DNA of 33,784 bases from Candidatus Methylophosphatis haderslevensis (lineage in GTDB: Bacteria; Pseudomonadota; Gammaproteobacteria; Burkholderiales; Rhodocyclaceae), in contig JADJSA010000019.1 in assembly GCA_016711925.1 (NCBI GenBank), positions 1 through 33,784 on the forward strand, written 5' to 3'. A model generated the notes under the pieces. That model did no database searches and was not told where the DNA came from. It was given only the letters and a program-made list of their open reading frames with translations. Numbering within the stretch: the first letter of the stretch is position 1; the number at the start of each line of letters is the position of its first letter. This document shows positions 17,750 through 25,141 of this stretch, one piece after another. A program made the translations under genes and the position numbers.

Positions 17750-19260
17750 CAGCGGATTACGCGGTGCCAGTCCTGCTCGAAATAATGCACGAGCGACTGG
17801 TTGTTCAGCCGGTTGGCTTCGACCGGCGGCCGCGGCATGTCGGGTGCAAAGGCGAACATGCCGCGCGTGACTTCGGCATCGAGAAAGCGCATTTGAATGC
17901 GGTAGTGCTGCGGCGGCGCGAAGGCGCCCCGGGTCGACGCCAGCACGAAACCCCATTCGCCGAAGGACGGTACGTAGGCATGATAGGGCCAGGTGCGGAA
18001 CCCCGCTTCCTCGAGCGTCTTGACGATCGACCAGTAGGCTTGGGGGGCGAAATAGGGCGAGGTCGATTGCACGACGACATAGCCGTTGGCAGCGACCCGC
18101 TTGGCAAGCAGGCGATAGAACGGCACCGAGTACAGCTTGCCCAGCGCAAAGCTGGACGGATCGGGAAAGTCGGCGATCGCCACGTCGAACATCCGCTCGC
18201 TGTGCTCGATCCATTGCGCGGCGTCCTGATTGACCACCGTCACCCGCGGATCGCCGAACGCGGCGCGATTGAGCGCCGTCAGCGGCGCCGAGGTCGAGAA
18301 CAGCCGCGTCATCTCGGCATCGAGGTCGACCAGCGTCACCGACTTGACGTTCTGGTACTTGAGGACTTCGCGCAGCGCCAGCCCGTCGCCGCCACCGAGG
18401 ATCAGCACGTTCTGCGCCCACGGCGCCGATTCCAGGGCCGGATGCACCAGCGCCTCGTGGTAGCGGTGCTCGTCGCGCGACGAGAATTGCAGGTTGCCGT
18501 TGATGTAGAGCCGCGTGTCGTCCTGCCAGCGGGTAATCACCAGGCGCTGGTAGGGCGTGGTGACCGCATGGATGATCTCGTCACCGAACAGGCCCTTCTC
18601 GGCCCAGGTGACCAGGCGGTCGGAGGCGAGGAATCCGGCGCCCAGCAGCGCGAACACGACCGCACCGCGCAGCACCTGCGCAGCCGGCTTCGCCAGGCTC
18701 GAGCGAAACACCCACACCGTCCACAAGCCGACCGCCACGTTGAGCATGCCGAACAGCAGGCCGGTGCGCGCCAGCCCCAGGCGCGGGGCGAGCACCAGCG
18801 GAAACAGCAACGAGACGGCCAGCGCGCCGAGGTAATCGAAGGTCAACACCTTTGCCACCAAATCGCTAAACTTTGCGGACCGCGCATTGAGCGCGCGCAT
18901 CACCAGCGGTATCTCCATGCCGACCAGCACGCCTATCGCGAATACCAGCGCGTAAAGCGTGGCGCGAAACGGCGCGGCGAGCCAGGAGAAGGTGAGGAAC
19001 AGCAGCGTGGCCGATACGCCGCCGAGCAGCCCGACCAGCAGTTCGATGTCGACGAAGCGCGCCAGCACGTCGTCGTCGCGCACGTAGCGCGAAAGGTGGG
19101 AGCCGACCCCCATCGCGAACAGGTAGCAGCCGATCACGGACGAGAACTGCAGCACGGAATCGCCGAGCAGATAACTCGACAATGCGCCGGCGATCAGCTC
19201 GTAGGCAAGCCCGCAGGACGCGACGATGAAAACCGACAGAATGAGAATGCGGTCGATCAT
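17749..19260 (-). CDS. Membrane-anchored polyamine aminopropyltransferase (spermidine/spermine synthase family)
   Basis: The 503-residue protein has an N-terminal membrane domain with about seven helices (residues 5-215) and a C-terminal spermidine-synthase domain. In the catalytic part RLYINGNLQFSSRDEHRYHEA (about 250-270) is the substrate-side block. GGGDG (289-293) binds the decarboxylated AdoMet, VDLDAEM (311-317) holds the acidic ligand, and ADFPDPSS (363-370) supplies the catalytic acid. The enzyme transfers an aminopropyl group from decarboxylated AdoMet to an amine. The SpeD encoded at 22819 on the other strand would make that donor. Membrane fusion of this enzyme is seen in many bacteria, mostly beside DUF350/DUF4178 genes. 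The amine acceptor is unknown. The start is 29 bases from the divergent DUF350 gene. Confidence 0.92.
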   Translation of the reverse strand: MIDRILILSVFIVASCGLAYELIAGALSSYLLGDSVLQFSSVIGCYLFAMGVGSHLSRYVRDDDVLARFVDIELLVGLLGGVSATLLFLTFSWLAAPFRATLYALVFAIGVLVGMEIPLVMRALNARSAKFSDLVAKVLTFDYLGALAVSLLFPLVLAPRLGLARTGLLFGMLNVAVGLWTVWVFRSSLAKPAAQVLRGAVVFALLGAGFLASDRLVTWAEKGLFGDEIIHAVTTPYQRLVITRWQDDTRLYINGNLQFSSRDEHRYHEALVHPALESAPWAQNVLILGGGDGLALREVLKYQNVKSVTLVDLDAEMTRLFSTSAPLTALNRAAFGDPRVTVVNQDAAQWIEHSERMFDVAIADFPDPSSFALGKLYSVPFYRLLAKRVAANGYVVVQSTSPYFAPQAYWSIVKTLEEAGFRTWPYHAYVPSFGEWGFVLASTRGAFAPPQHYRIQMRFLDAEVTRGMFAFAPDMPRPPVEANRLNNQSLVHYFEQDWHRVIR

Positions 19261-19289
19261 GAAGGCAAGTTCAACCCGTGGAGCGCGTC

Positions 19290-19679
19290 ATGCTGAGCTA
19301 CGTGGCTAATTACGTCATCTACATGCTGTCGGGCGCTTTTCTGCTCGGCGTCTTCTTCGTCGTCTACACCCGCACGACGCCGATCGACGAGGTCGCCCAG
19401 GTTCGCGCCGGCAATTCGGCGGCGGCCCTGTCGCTGTCCGGCGCGCTGGTCGGCTTCTCGCTTACCGTCGCCTCCGGCATCCTCCACAACAGCGCCCTGC
19501 TGACCTTCGTCGCCTGGTCGGGTGGCGCGATGGTGGTGCAGCTCGCGGTCTATGCCGTGTTCTCGCGCCTGTTGCCCGGGGTCAAGGACCAGATCGAAGC
19601 CGGCAATGTTGCCATGGGCGGCCTGCTCGGTGCTATTTCCCTTGCGGTCGGCGCGATCAACGCCGCCTGTCTTTCCTGA
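19290..19679 (+). CDS. DUF350 (YjfL-like) integral membrane protein
   Basis: This 129-residue membrane protein has four hydrophobic segments: VIYMLSGAFLLGVFFVVY, ALSLSGALVGFSLTVASGI, LLTFVAWSGGAMVVQLAVYAVF, and VAMGGLLGAISLAVGAINAAC. The pattern with a polar GNSAAALSLSGALVGF stretch is typical of DUF350, which is found in YjfL of E. coli. Function is not proven; links to membrane stress are suggested by its gene neighbours. I chose ATG 19290, which has GTGGAG about 6 bases upstream; an in-frame GTG at 19278 would add four residues. It opens a plus-strand operon running to SpeD. Confidence 0.88.
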   Translation: MLSYVANYVIYMLSGAFLLGVFFVVYTRTTPIDEVAQVRAGNSAAALSLSGALVGFSLTVASGILHNSALLTFVAWSGGAMVVQLAVYAVFSRLLPGVKDQIEAGNVAMGGLLGAISLAVGAINAACLS

Positions 19680-19685
19680 GCCCAA

Positions 19686-20035
19686 ATGTGGCAATACGCG
19701 GTAAGCTGCTGGTATCGGCAACCCTGATCGTCATCGTGTCGGAGTTGGCGAAGCGCAATTCGATCGTCGCGGCAGCACTGGCCTCGCTGCCGCTGACCTC
19801 GCTGATCGCCTTCGTCTGGCTGCATGCCGAGGGTGCGGAATCCGAACGAATCGCAACGCTGTCGGGCCAGATCGGCTGGCTGGTGCTGCCGTCTCTCGTG
19901 CTGTTCGTCGCACTGCCGGTTCTGCTGCGACAGGGCTTCGGATTCTGGTTCAGTCTGGCAGCAGCGTCGCTCGCCACGGCGCTGGGTTACGGGTGTCTGT
20001 TCGTTGTGTTGCGGCGCTTCGGCGCACAGGCCTGA
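19686..20035 (+). CDS. DUF3147-like small membrane protein, one-base frameshift near the start
   Basis: The protein has about 115 residues and three to four membrane segments. LLVSATLIVIVSELAKRNS is followed by ALASLPLTSLIAFVWLHAE, then GWLVLPSLVLFVALPVLL, with a C-terminal LGYGCLFVVLRRFG. This matches the DUF3147 pattern as I know it. The open frame starts with GTG at 19688, but the family-like N-terminus MWQYA is encoded from ATG 19686 in a neighbouring frame and joins KLLVSA if one base near 19700 is restored. I therefore set the start at 19686. It follows the DUF350 stop by 7 bases. Function is unknown. Confidence 0.75.
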
Positions 20036-20072
20036 AACGGTGGTTCTTCGATCCATGTAGACGGAGGTACTT

Positions 20073-21110
20073 ATGAGTCTCGGTTCGTTCATCAAGAAGC
20101 AGTTTATCGACATCCTCCAGTGGACCGAGGATACCGAAGGCGTGCTCGCCTGGCGCTATCCGATGGCCGACAACGAAATCCAGTACGGCGGCAGCCTCAC
20201 CGTGCGCGAATCGCAGGTGGCGGTGTTCGTCAATGAAGGCAAGGTGGCCGACGTGTTCGGTCCCGGCATGTACAAACTGACCACGCAGACGCTGCCGGTG
20301 CTCACCTACCTGAAGAACTGGGACAAGCTGTTCGAGTCGCCCTTCAAGTCGGACGTCTATTTCTTCAGCACCCGCATCCAGACCGGCCGCAAGTGGGGCA
20401 CGCCGCAGGCCGTCACCGTGCGCGACGCCGATTTCGGCATGGTGCGGCTGCGCGCTTTCGGCATGTATTCGTACCGCGTCACCGACGCCAAGAAGTTCTA
20501 CACCGAGCTCTCGGGCACGCGCGAGATTTACACCCGCGACGATGTCGAAGAGCAGTTGCGCGGCATCATCATGGCCACCATGGCCAGTTCGCTCGGCACC
20601 TCGGGCGTGCCGTTCCTCGACATGGCGGCGAACCAGGCGCTGATGGCCTCGAAGATAAAGGCCGACTTCGCGGTCGCGCTGGAGCGCTACGGCCTCGGCC
20701 TGGACGAGTTCAACGTCTCCAGCATCTCGCTGCCCGAAGAACTGCAGGCGGCGCTCGACAAGCGGATCGCCATGGGCATGGCCGGCGACCTCGGCAAATA
20801 CACCCAGTTCCAGGTCGCCAATTCGATTCCGCTCGCCGCACAGAACGAGGGCGGGCTGGCCGGCGTCGGCGCCGGACTGTCGGCCGGCATGGTGTTCGGC
20901 CAGACCATGGCGCAGGGCATGCAGGCGGCGCAGCAGGCCACGCAACCCGCCGCACAGCCCGCTGCCGCGGCGCCGCCTCCGGCCGCTGTTGCCGTCGAAG
21001 CGCCCGAAGCCCGGCTGGAAAAGCTCAAGGGTCTGTTCGACAAGGGCCTGATCTCGCAGGCCGACTACGACACGGCCAAGGCCGAGGTGCTGAAGAAACT
21101 GATCGGCTAG
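20073..21110 (+). CDS. SPFH-domain protein with C-terminal SHOCT motif (YdjI/virion-core type)
   Basis: The 345-residue protein starts MSLGSFIKKQFIDILQWTED with a strong ribosome-binding site (GGAGG, 8 bases before ATG). The SPFH/band-7-like part covers about residues 20-270: LTVRESQVAVFVNEGKVADV, FGPGMYKLTTQTLPVL, FGMYSYRVTDAKKFYTEL, YGLGLDEFNVSSISLPEELQ. A Gln/Ala/Pro-rich linker (about 278-312) leads to a short SHOCT helix pair at the end (RLEKLKGLFDKGLISQADYD). SPFH proteins form membrane-associated rings or scaffolds. In this neighbourhood it probably organises the DUF350/DUF4178 proteins at the membrane. That role is inference. The gap to the DUF3147-like gene is 37 bases. Confidence 0.92.
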   Translation: MSLGSFIKKQFIDILQWTEDTEGVLAWRYPMADNEIQYGGSLTVRESQVAVFVNEGKVADVFGPGMYKLTTQTLPVLTYLKNWDKLFESPFKSDVYFFSTRIQTGRKWGTPQAVTVRDADFGMVRLRAFGMYSYRVTDAKKFYTELSGTREIYTRDDVEEQLRGIIMATMASSLGTSGVPFLDMAANQALMASKIKADFAVALERYGLGLDEFNVSSISLPEELQAALDKRIAMGMAGDLGKYTQFQVANSIPLAAQNEGGLAGVGAGLSAGMVFGQTMAQGMQAAQQATQPAAQPAAAAPPPAAVAVEAPEARLEKLKGLFDKGLISQADYDTAKAEVLKKLIG

Positions 21111-21167
21111 GCAGCGTCGCAATGAGCGTCATTCTCGGCGCGGTTCGCCCGCGCCACGCGGACTAGC

Positions 21168-22670
21168 GTGCCGATGTACCAGGTCGCCTGCCCCGGCTGC
21201 GGCGCGCCGGTGTCGTTCCGCTCGGCCGCGTCGGTGATGGCGGTGTGCGAGTTCTGCCGCACCACGGTGCTCAAGGACGCCGATTCGGTGCGCGACCTGG
21301 GCAAGATGGCCGAGGTGCTGGAAGACTATTCGCCGATCCGCATCGGCGTCTCCGGCGTGTTCAACCAGCACGCGTTCACGGTGATCGGGCGCATCCAGTT
21401 GCGCTATGCGGCCGGCTTCTGGAACGAGTGGTACGTGATATCCGACGAAGGCCGTCCGGCCTGGCTGTCGGACGCCTCGGGCCAGTACGCGGTGACCGCC
21501 GAAGCGCCCGCCATCGCCAGCCCGCCGAAGTTCGCTGGCCTGCGCGCCGGCAACCGCGTCAAGCTCGGCGATGCGGTTTACGTCGCCGCCGATGTGCGCA
21601 GCGCCAAATGCGTCGCCGGGCAGGGCGAGTTGCCGTTCCAGGTCGGGCCGGGTTGGGAGGCGCGGGTTGCCGACTTCCGCCGCGGCCAGCAGTTCCTCAC
21701 CCTCGATTACTCGGACGGCGAGGCGCCGAAGATCTATCGCGGCAAGGCGGTCAGGCTGGACGAAATGAAGTGCCAGTTGCTGCGCGCACCCGACGAAATC
21801 CGCGACACCGCAGGGCGCTACAAGGGCAAGGTCGGCAGCCTGGCCTGTCCGGCCTGCGGCGCCGCCGCGAACTATACCCCGGGTGCGAGCACTCACCTCG
21901 TGTGTCCGGCCTGCGCCGCGCAGATCGACACCAGCGGCGCGGTCGCCGAAGTAATCGCCGCTGGCGAGCGGGTCGCTGCTGTCAAGACCACGCTGGAACT
22001 GGGCGCCAAGGCCACCATCGAGCGCGAGCCCTGGACACTGATCGGCCTGATGCGGCGCGAGGAAGTCGGCGAGGGCGAGGATTCGCGCTGGACCGAATAC
22101 CTGCTGTACTCGGAGAAGCGCGGCTTCCGCTGGCTGGTCGAGACCAGCGAGGGCTGGGAGAGCGCGGACGTACTCGACGAATGGCCCCAGTGGGCCGGCG
22201 ACGGCGAAGCGACGCTGCCCGATGGCAGCTACAGCAAGATCTGGGACTACAGCGCGCGCGTGATCTACGCCGCCGGCGCCTTCAACTGGCGCGTGGCGGT
22301 CGGCGACACGGTACGCGTCAGCGAATTCCGCGCCGGCAATCGCAAGCTTTCGATGGAGGCCAACGACGAGGAAATCACCTGGTCGCGCGGGGCCAGCCTG
22401 ACCGCCGACAAGGTGATGGAATGGTTCGGCAAGCCCAAGCCGGTGGGCGCGGCGGTGAAGTCCAAGGTGACGCAAAGCGTCGCGGCATCGAGCTACATGA
22501 CGACCGCCAAGCGGCTGGTGCTGTTCTTGGCAATGATCAACGCCATCCCGTTTATCGTCAATGCCGACGACACGTTCACGATTCTGCTGTTCGGCGTGGG
22601 GGCGCTGCTGATTCCGGCCTGGCTGATGGACATGATCGCCAATACGCCGGGCACGGGCGGCAAGAAATGA
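21168..22670 (+). CDS. Double-DUF4178 protein with zinc ribbons and C-terminal membrane helix
   Basis: The 500-residue protein opens with a zinc ribbon (Cys8, Cys11, Cys27, Cys30: CPGC and CEFC). A first DUF4178 domain (about 50-200) contains FTVIGRIQLRYAAGFWNEWY. A second zinc ribbon (CPAC near 227 and CPAC near 246) precedes a second DUF4178 domain (about 270-420) with WTLIGLMRREEVGEGEDSRW and EYLLYSEKRGFRWLVE. Hydrophobic segments near the end (LVLFLAMINAIPFIV, ILLFGVGALLIPAWLMDMI) anchor it. DUF4178 proteins have no proven function and recur beside SpeD-like and SPFH genes. The start is GTG 21168 or ATG 21174. The last bases overlap the next ATG (ATGA). Confidence 0.9.
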   Translation: MPMYQVACPGCGAPVSFRSAASVMAVCEFCRTTVLKDADSVRDLGKMAEVLEDYSPIRIGVSGVFNQHAFTVIGRIQLRYAAGFWNEWYVISDEGRPAWLSDASGQYAVTAEAPAIASPPKFAGLRAGNRVKLGDAVYVAADVRSAKCVAGQGELPFQVGPGWEARVADFRRGQQFLTLDYSDGEAPKIYRGKAVRLDEMKCQLLRAPDEIRDTAGRYKGKVGSLACPACGAAANYTPGASTHLVCPACAAQIDTSGAVAEVIAAGERVAAVKTTLELGAKATIEREPWTLIGLMRREEVGEGEDSRWTEYLLYSEKRGFRWLVETSEGWESADVLDEWPQWAGDGEATLPDGSYSKIWDYSARVIYAAGAFNWRVAVGDTVRVSEFRAGNRKLSMEANDEEITWSRGASLTADKVMEWFGKPKPVGAAVKSKVTQSVAASSYMTTAKRLVLFLAMINAIPFIVNADDTFTILLFGVGALLIPAWLMDMIANTPGTGGKK

Positions 22671-22822
22671 AATTCCTCCTCTACGGCATTGCGGTGTTGC
22701 TGCTGTGCTCGATCATGTCCTGGGGCTCGATGCTAGGCAGCATCAGGGGGCCGGGCAGCGGCGGCTCCTGGCATTCGTCGTCCGGTTCGGGCGGCTACAG
22801 TTCCGGCGGCGGACACAAGTGA
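22667..22822 (+). CDS. Small membrane protein with Gly/Ser-rich tail
   Basis: This is a 51-residue protein, MKFLLYGIAVLLLCSIMSWG, with one N-terminal hydrophobic segment, followed by a Gly/Ser-rich tail ending SSGGGHK. The ATG at 22667 overlaps the DUF4178 stop (ATGA), and its own TGA overlaps the SpeD GTG (GTGA). It is therefore translationally tied to both neighbours, a strong sign that it is a real gene. The Cys15 before SIMSWG could be a lipobox-like site, but the fit is weak. I do not know a function. A lysine-ended Gly/Ser tail could be a flexible surface or a modification site. Confidence 0.8.
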   Translation: MKFLLYGIAVLLLCSIMSWGSMLGSIRGPGSGGSWHSSSGSGGYSSGGGHK

Positions 22823-23190
22823 GCTTCGGCCACATAGCCAGCGGCGCCCATCTGCTGGCCGATCTGCATGGCGTTGCCGATGCGTTGCTGCGCGACCGCG
22901 CCGCGCTCGAAGCGCTGCTCACCCGCGCCGCGGCCGCCGCCGACGCGCGGGTGCTGTTCTCGCATTTTCACGCCTTCGGCGACGGCGGCGGCGTCACCGG
23001 CGTGGTGCTGCTCGCCGAATCGCACATTTCCATTCACACCTGGCCGGAGCACGGCTTTGCCGCGGTGGATATTTTCATGTGTGGCGCGTCCCAGCCGGCG
23101 CGTGCGCTGCAACTGATCGAAAGCGGCCTCGGCGCCGCCCGCTGCATCCGCCGCGACGTGCCGCGCGGCCTTCAGGAAGTCTCTGTATAG
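22819..23190 (+). CDS. speD: S-adenosylmethionine decarboxylase proenzyme, prokaryotic class 1B
   Basis: The 123-residue protein removes the carboxyl group from AdoMet to give decarboxylated AdoMet, the aminopropyl donor. The self-processing site is Glu67/Ser68 in AESHISIHTWPEHG. Ser68 would become the pyruvoyl group, with His73 and Cys88 (FMCG) at the same +5 and +20 spacing as in the Thermotoga maritima enzyme (Ser63, His68, Cys83, from memory). Size fits the short bacterial form that dimerises. Start is GTG 22819, overlapping the microprotein stop. It serves the aminopropyltransferase at 17749-19260 and is the last gene of its operon, followed by a hairpin. Confidence 0.93.
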   Translation: MSFGHIASGAHLLADLHGVADALLRDRAALEALLTRAAAAADARVLFSHFHAFGDGGGVTGVVLLAESHISIHTWPEHGFAAVDIFMCGASQPARALQLIESGLGAARCIRRDVPRGLQEVSV

Positions 23191-23202
23191 CGGTTGGGTT
23201 AC

Positions 23203-23230
23203 ACCCATGCGGCCTGCGGACCGCATGGGT
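23203..23230 (+). terminator. Hairpin after speD
   Basis: A perfect 10-base inverted repeat, ACCCATGCGG (23203-23212) and CCGCATGGGT (23221-23230), with an 8-base loop begins 12 bases after the speD stop. No T-run follows, so it is either a Rho-dependent/RNA-stability hairpin or an operator-like dyad. Confidence 0.45.
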
Positions 23231-23587
23231 GCTCGATCTCACGCATGGCATGCCGGAGAGCCGCATGGTTGCTGGCTCGTGGCGCGGCATGCCGCGAGAT
23301 GCCCTATCCGCGCGGTCCCCCGGCTACCCGTGGCTGGCCTCCCCGCTCCAATGCGAATGCGGCGCGGGCCGTGCGCGTTCTCGCGCGCACGGCCTCGGCT
23401 CGGATTGAATACGATCCGCATCAAGGAATCGTTCTCAATACATTGATGCAAAAGAAAAAATATCGCATTTGTTAAGGTTTCGCTAATCCCGCCAGCGTAT
23501 GCTTGAAGGTCGCGATTTCCGCGCGGACGAGCCTGGCGCCAGCGAGGTGGTCCGCACCCGTTTCGATCATTCTGGGGAGAACCGATC
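23231..23587. other. Intergenic region with AT-rich island
   Basis: No gene is supported here. Most of it is GC-rich, but 23405-23490 is distinctly AT-rich with an A-run (23451-23460) and TTGATG at 23443-23448. It probably holds the promoter for the secreted protein at 23588, but I could not fix a convincing -35/-10 pair. The ribosome-binding site GGGGAG lies about 10 bases before the ATG. Confidence 0.4.
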
Positions 23588-25141
23588 ATGCATTCGCGCT
23601 TGACCTTGCGGGCTGCCGCCTGTGTGCCGCTGCTGGCGGCATTGCTGTCGGCACCGATCGCGGCCACCGCCGCCGGCTGGACGACGCCGACGCAACTGGC
23701 CGCCACCACCCTGACCAATCTGCCGGCCAACACCGCGTCGGTCGCCGTCGGTCCCGGCGGCGAAAGCGTCGCGGTATGGATCAACGAGGCCAGCTACGCG
23801 GTGCAGTACGCCGTGCAGAGTGCGGCAGGCGTGTGGTCGGCCGGCAAGGCGCTGTACACCGCGTCGGTCACCAACGCCGAAACGACCTCGAGCGCCCGCG
23901 TGGTGATCGGCCCGGAAGGCACGGCCACCGCCATCTTCGCCTCGATCGTGCCGGGAAAAATCCAGTACTGCGTAGTCGGCGGCCGTGTCATACGCTGTCG
24001 TGGCCCGGCCACCGCCTACGCCAAGATCGCCACCCTGGCTCCGGGCGCGACGGCGTGGACCAAGGCAAACCTGTCGACCAGGGGCATCCTGGTCGATGCG
24101 ACGCAGATCGCGCTCGACCAGAACGGCCGGGCCACCGCGCTGTGGACCCAGGTTGCAGCAGCCGGGGCGCCCACCGCGATCCAGAGCAGCACGCGCGACG
24201 TCGACGGAACGTGGACTGCCCCGGTCGATCTGCACACCACGAGCAACAGAGTAAGCGAATTCGCGCTCGCGGTCGGCACCGGCGGCGCGGCAGTCGCCGC
24301 CTGGCAGGAGAGCGCCGCCGTTGCCCCGACCGGCTACGCGATTCGCAGCCGCTATTCGAGCGCGCCCGGAATCTGGGATGCCGCGCAGGATGTCGCCGCC
24401 GGGCTGGCAACCCAAAGCTGGTCGTTGCGCGCCGCAGTCGACGGCGACGGTCAGGCGGCCCTGGCCTGGGCCAACGACTACCGCGTGCAGTGGTCGAACC
24501 GCACGGCAACTTCGCCCTGGGCGGCAGCGGCAACCATCCGCTCGAGTCCCGCCAACAACTACGGCGCAAGCGGCCCGTTCGCCGCCTACGCCCCCGATCT
24601 GGCAGCCGATGCGCAGGGAGACTTTCTGCTTGCCTGGCTCGAGAACGACATCGCCGGCGGCCTGTGGACGGTGCAATCGCAACTGATACGCCGCGACGGC
24701 CAGGTGCTGGCAAGCGCCACCGAGGCAGACGGGTTGTCTTATCCGCGCGCTGGGCTGGGCAACGACGGCCTTGGCGGCACGGTCAGCTGGGTGAATAACA
24801 ACGACGGGCTGGCCTACGGCGCGAACGTGGCGCCGGCCGCCAATGCCTGGGACGCCGCGCAGGCCATCGGCCCCGCGCTGTGGGGCACCGAGGTCGCGCT
24901 CGGCAGCGGCAACGCCGGGAAGGCCAGCGCGGTTGTGGTGGCCAACACGGCGACGCGCTACAAGTACAAATTCACCGGATCGGCCTATCGCGGAAACGCC
25001 AGCCGGCCCGGCGACGCCGGATTGGCGTCGCCGGGCCGCCGGACAAAGCCTGCATATTTGGCCTGGATCAAGATTGCTGTCGCGAAGCCATGCTCTACTG
25101 AGGCTGTCACTCATCGCGATGGAGAAAAAAGACCATGCTGA
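23588..25141 (+). CDS. Secreted protein with about six Trp-rich repeats (beta-propeller-like), unknown function
   Basis: This 517-residue protein has a clear signal peptide (MHSRLTLRAAACVPLLAALL, cleavage near residue 28 after ATAA). The mature part is built of about six repeats of 50-65 residues, each with a G.A.A.W core and a later W. The cores are SVAVWINEA, ATALWTQVA, AVAAWQESA, ALAWANDY, LLAWLENDI, and TVSWVNNND, each followed by segments like GVWSAGKAL, GTWTAPVDL, GIWDAAQDV, and NAWDAAQAI. This suits a beta-propeller or similar repeat fold. No catalytic motif is visible. The last 45 codons cover a 15-base perfect hairpin and look non-coding, so the real stop may lie nearer 25000. The frame overlaps the next gene by 7 bases. 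Confidence 0.8.
   Translation: MHSRLTLRAAACVPLLAALLSAPIAATAAGWTTPTQLAATTLTNLPANTASVAVGPGGESVAVWINEASYAVQYAVQSAAGVWSAGKALYTASVTNAETTSSARVVIGPEGTATAIFASIVPGKIQYCVVGGRVIRCRGPATAYAKIATLAPGATAWTKANLSTRGILVDATQIALDQNGRATALWTQVAAAGAPTAIQSSTRDVDGTWTAPVDLHTTSNRVSEFALAVGTGGAAVAAWQESAAVAPTGYAIRSRYSSAPGIWDAAQDVAAGLATQSWSLRAAVDGDGQAALAWANDYRVQWSNRTATSPWAAAATIRSSPANNYGASGPFAAYAPDLAADAQGDFLLAWLENDIAGGLWTVQSQLIRRDGQVLASATEADGLSYPRAGLGNDGLGGTVSWVNNNDGLAYGANVAPAANAWDAAQAIGPALWGTEVALGSGNAGKASAVVVANTATRYKYKFTGSAYRGNASRPGDAGLASPGRRTKPAYLAWIKIAVAKPCSTEAVTHRDGEKRPC
25004..25038 (+). terminator. Long GC-rich hairpin, probable terminator
   Basis: A perfect 15-base stem, CGGCCCGGCGACGCC (25004-25018) and GGCGTCGCCGGGCCG (25024-25038), encloses a 5-base GGATT loop. 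It lies near the 3' end of the secreted protein frame, about 95 bases before the next gene. No T-run follows on either side. Confidence 0.5.

Noticed and set aside
17764..19296. Plus-strand open frame of about 510 codons opposite the aminopropyltransferase
   Set aside because: Composition is Arg/Gln/His-rich without domains; the minus strand has all spermidine-synthase motifs.
21245..22822. Plus-strand frame of 525 codons through the DUF4178 gene
   Set aside because: Only its last 51 codons, starting at ATG 22667, are a plausible protein; the rest is an out-of-frame shadow of DUF4178.
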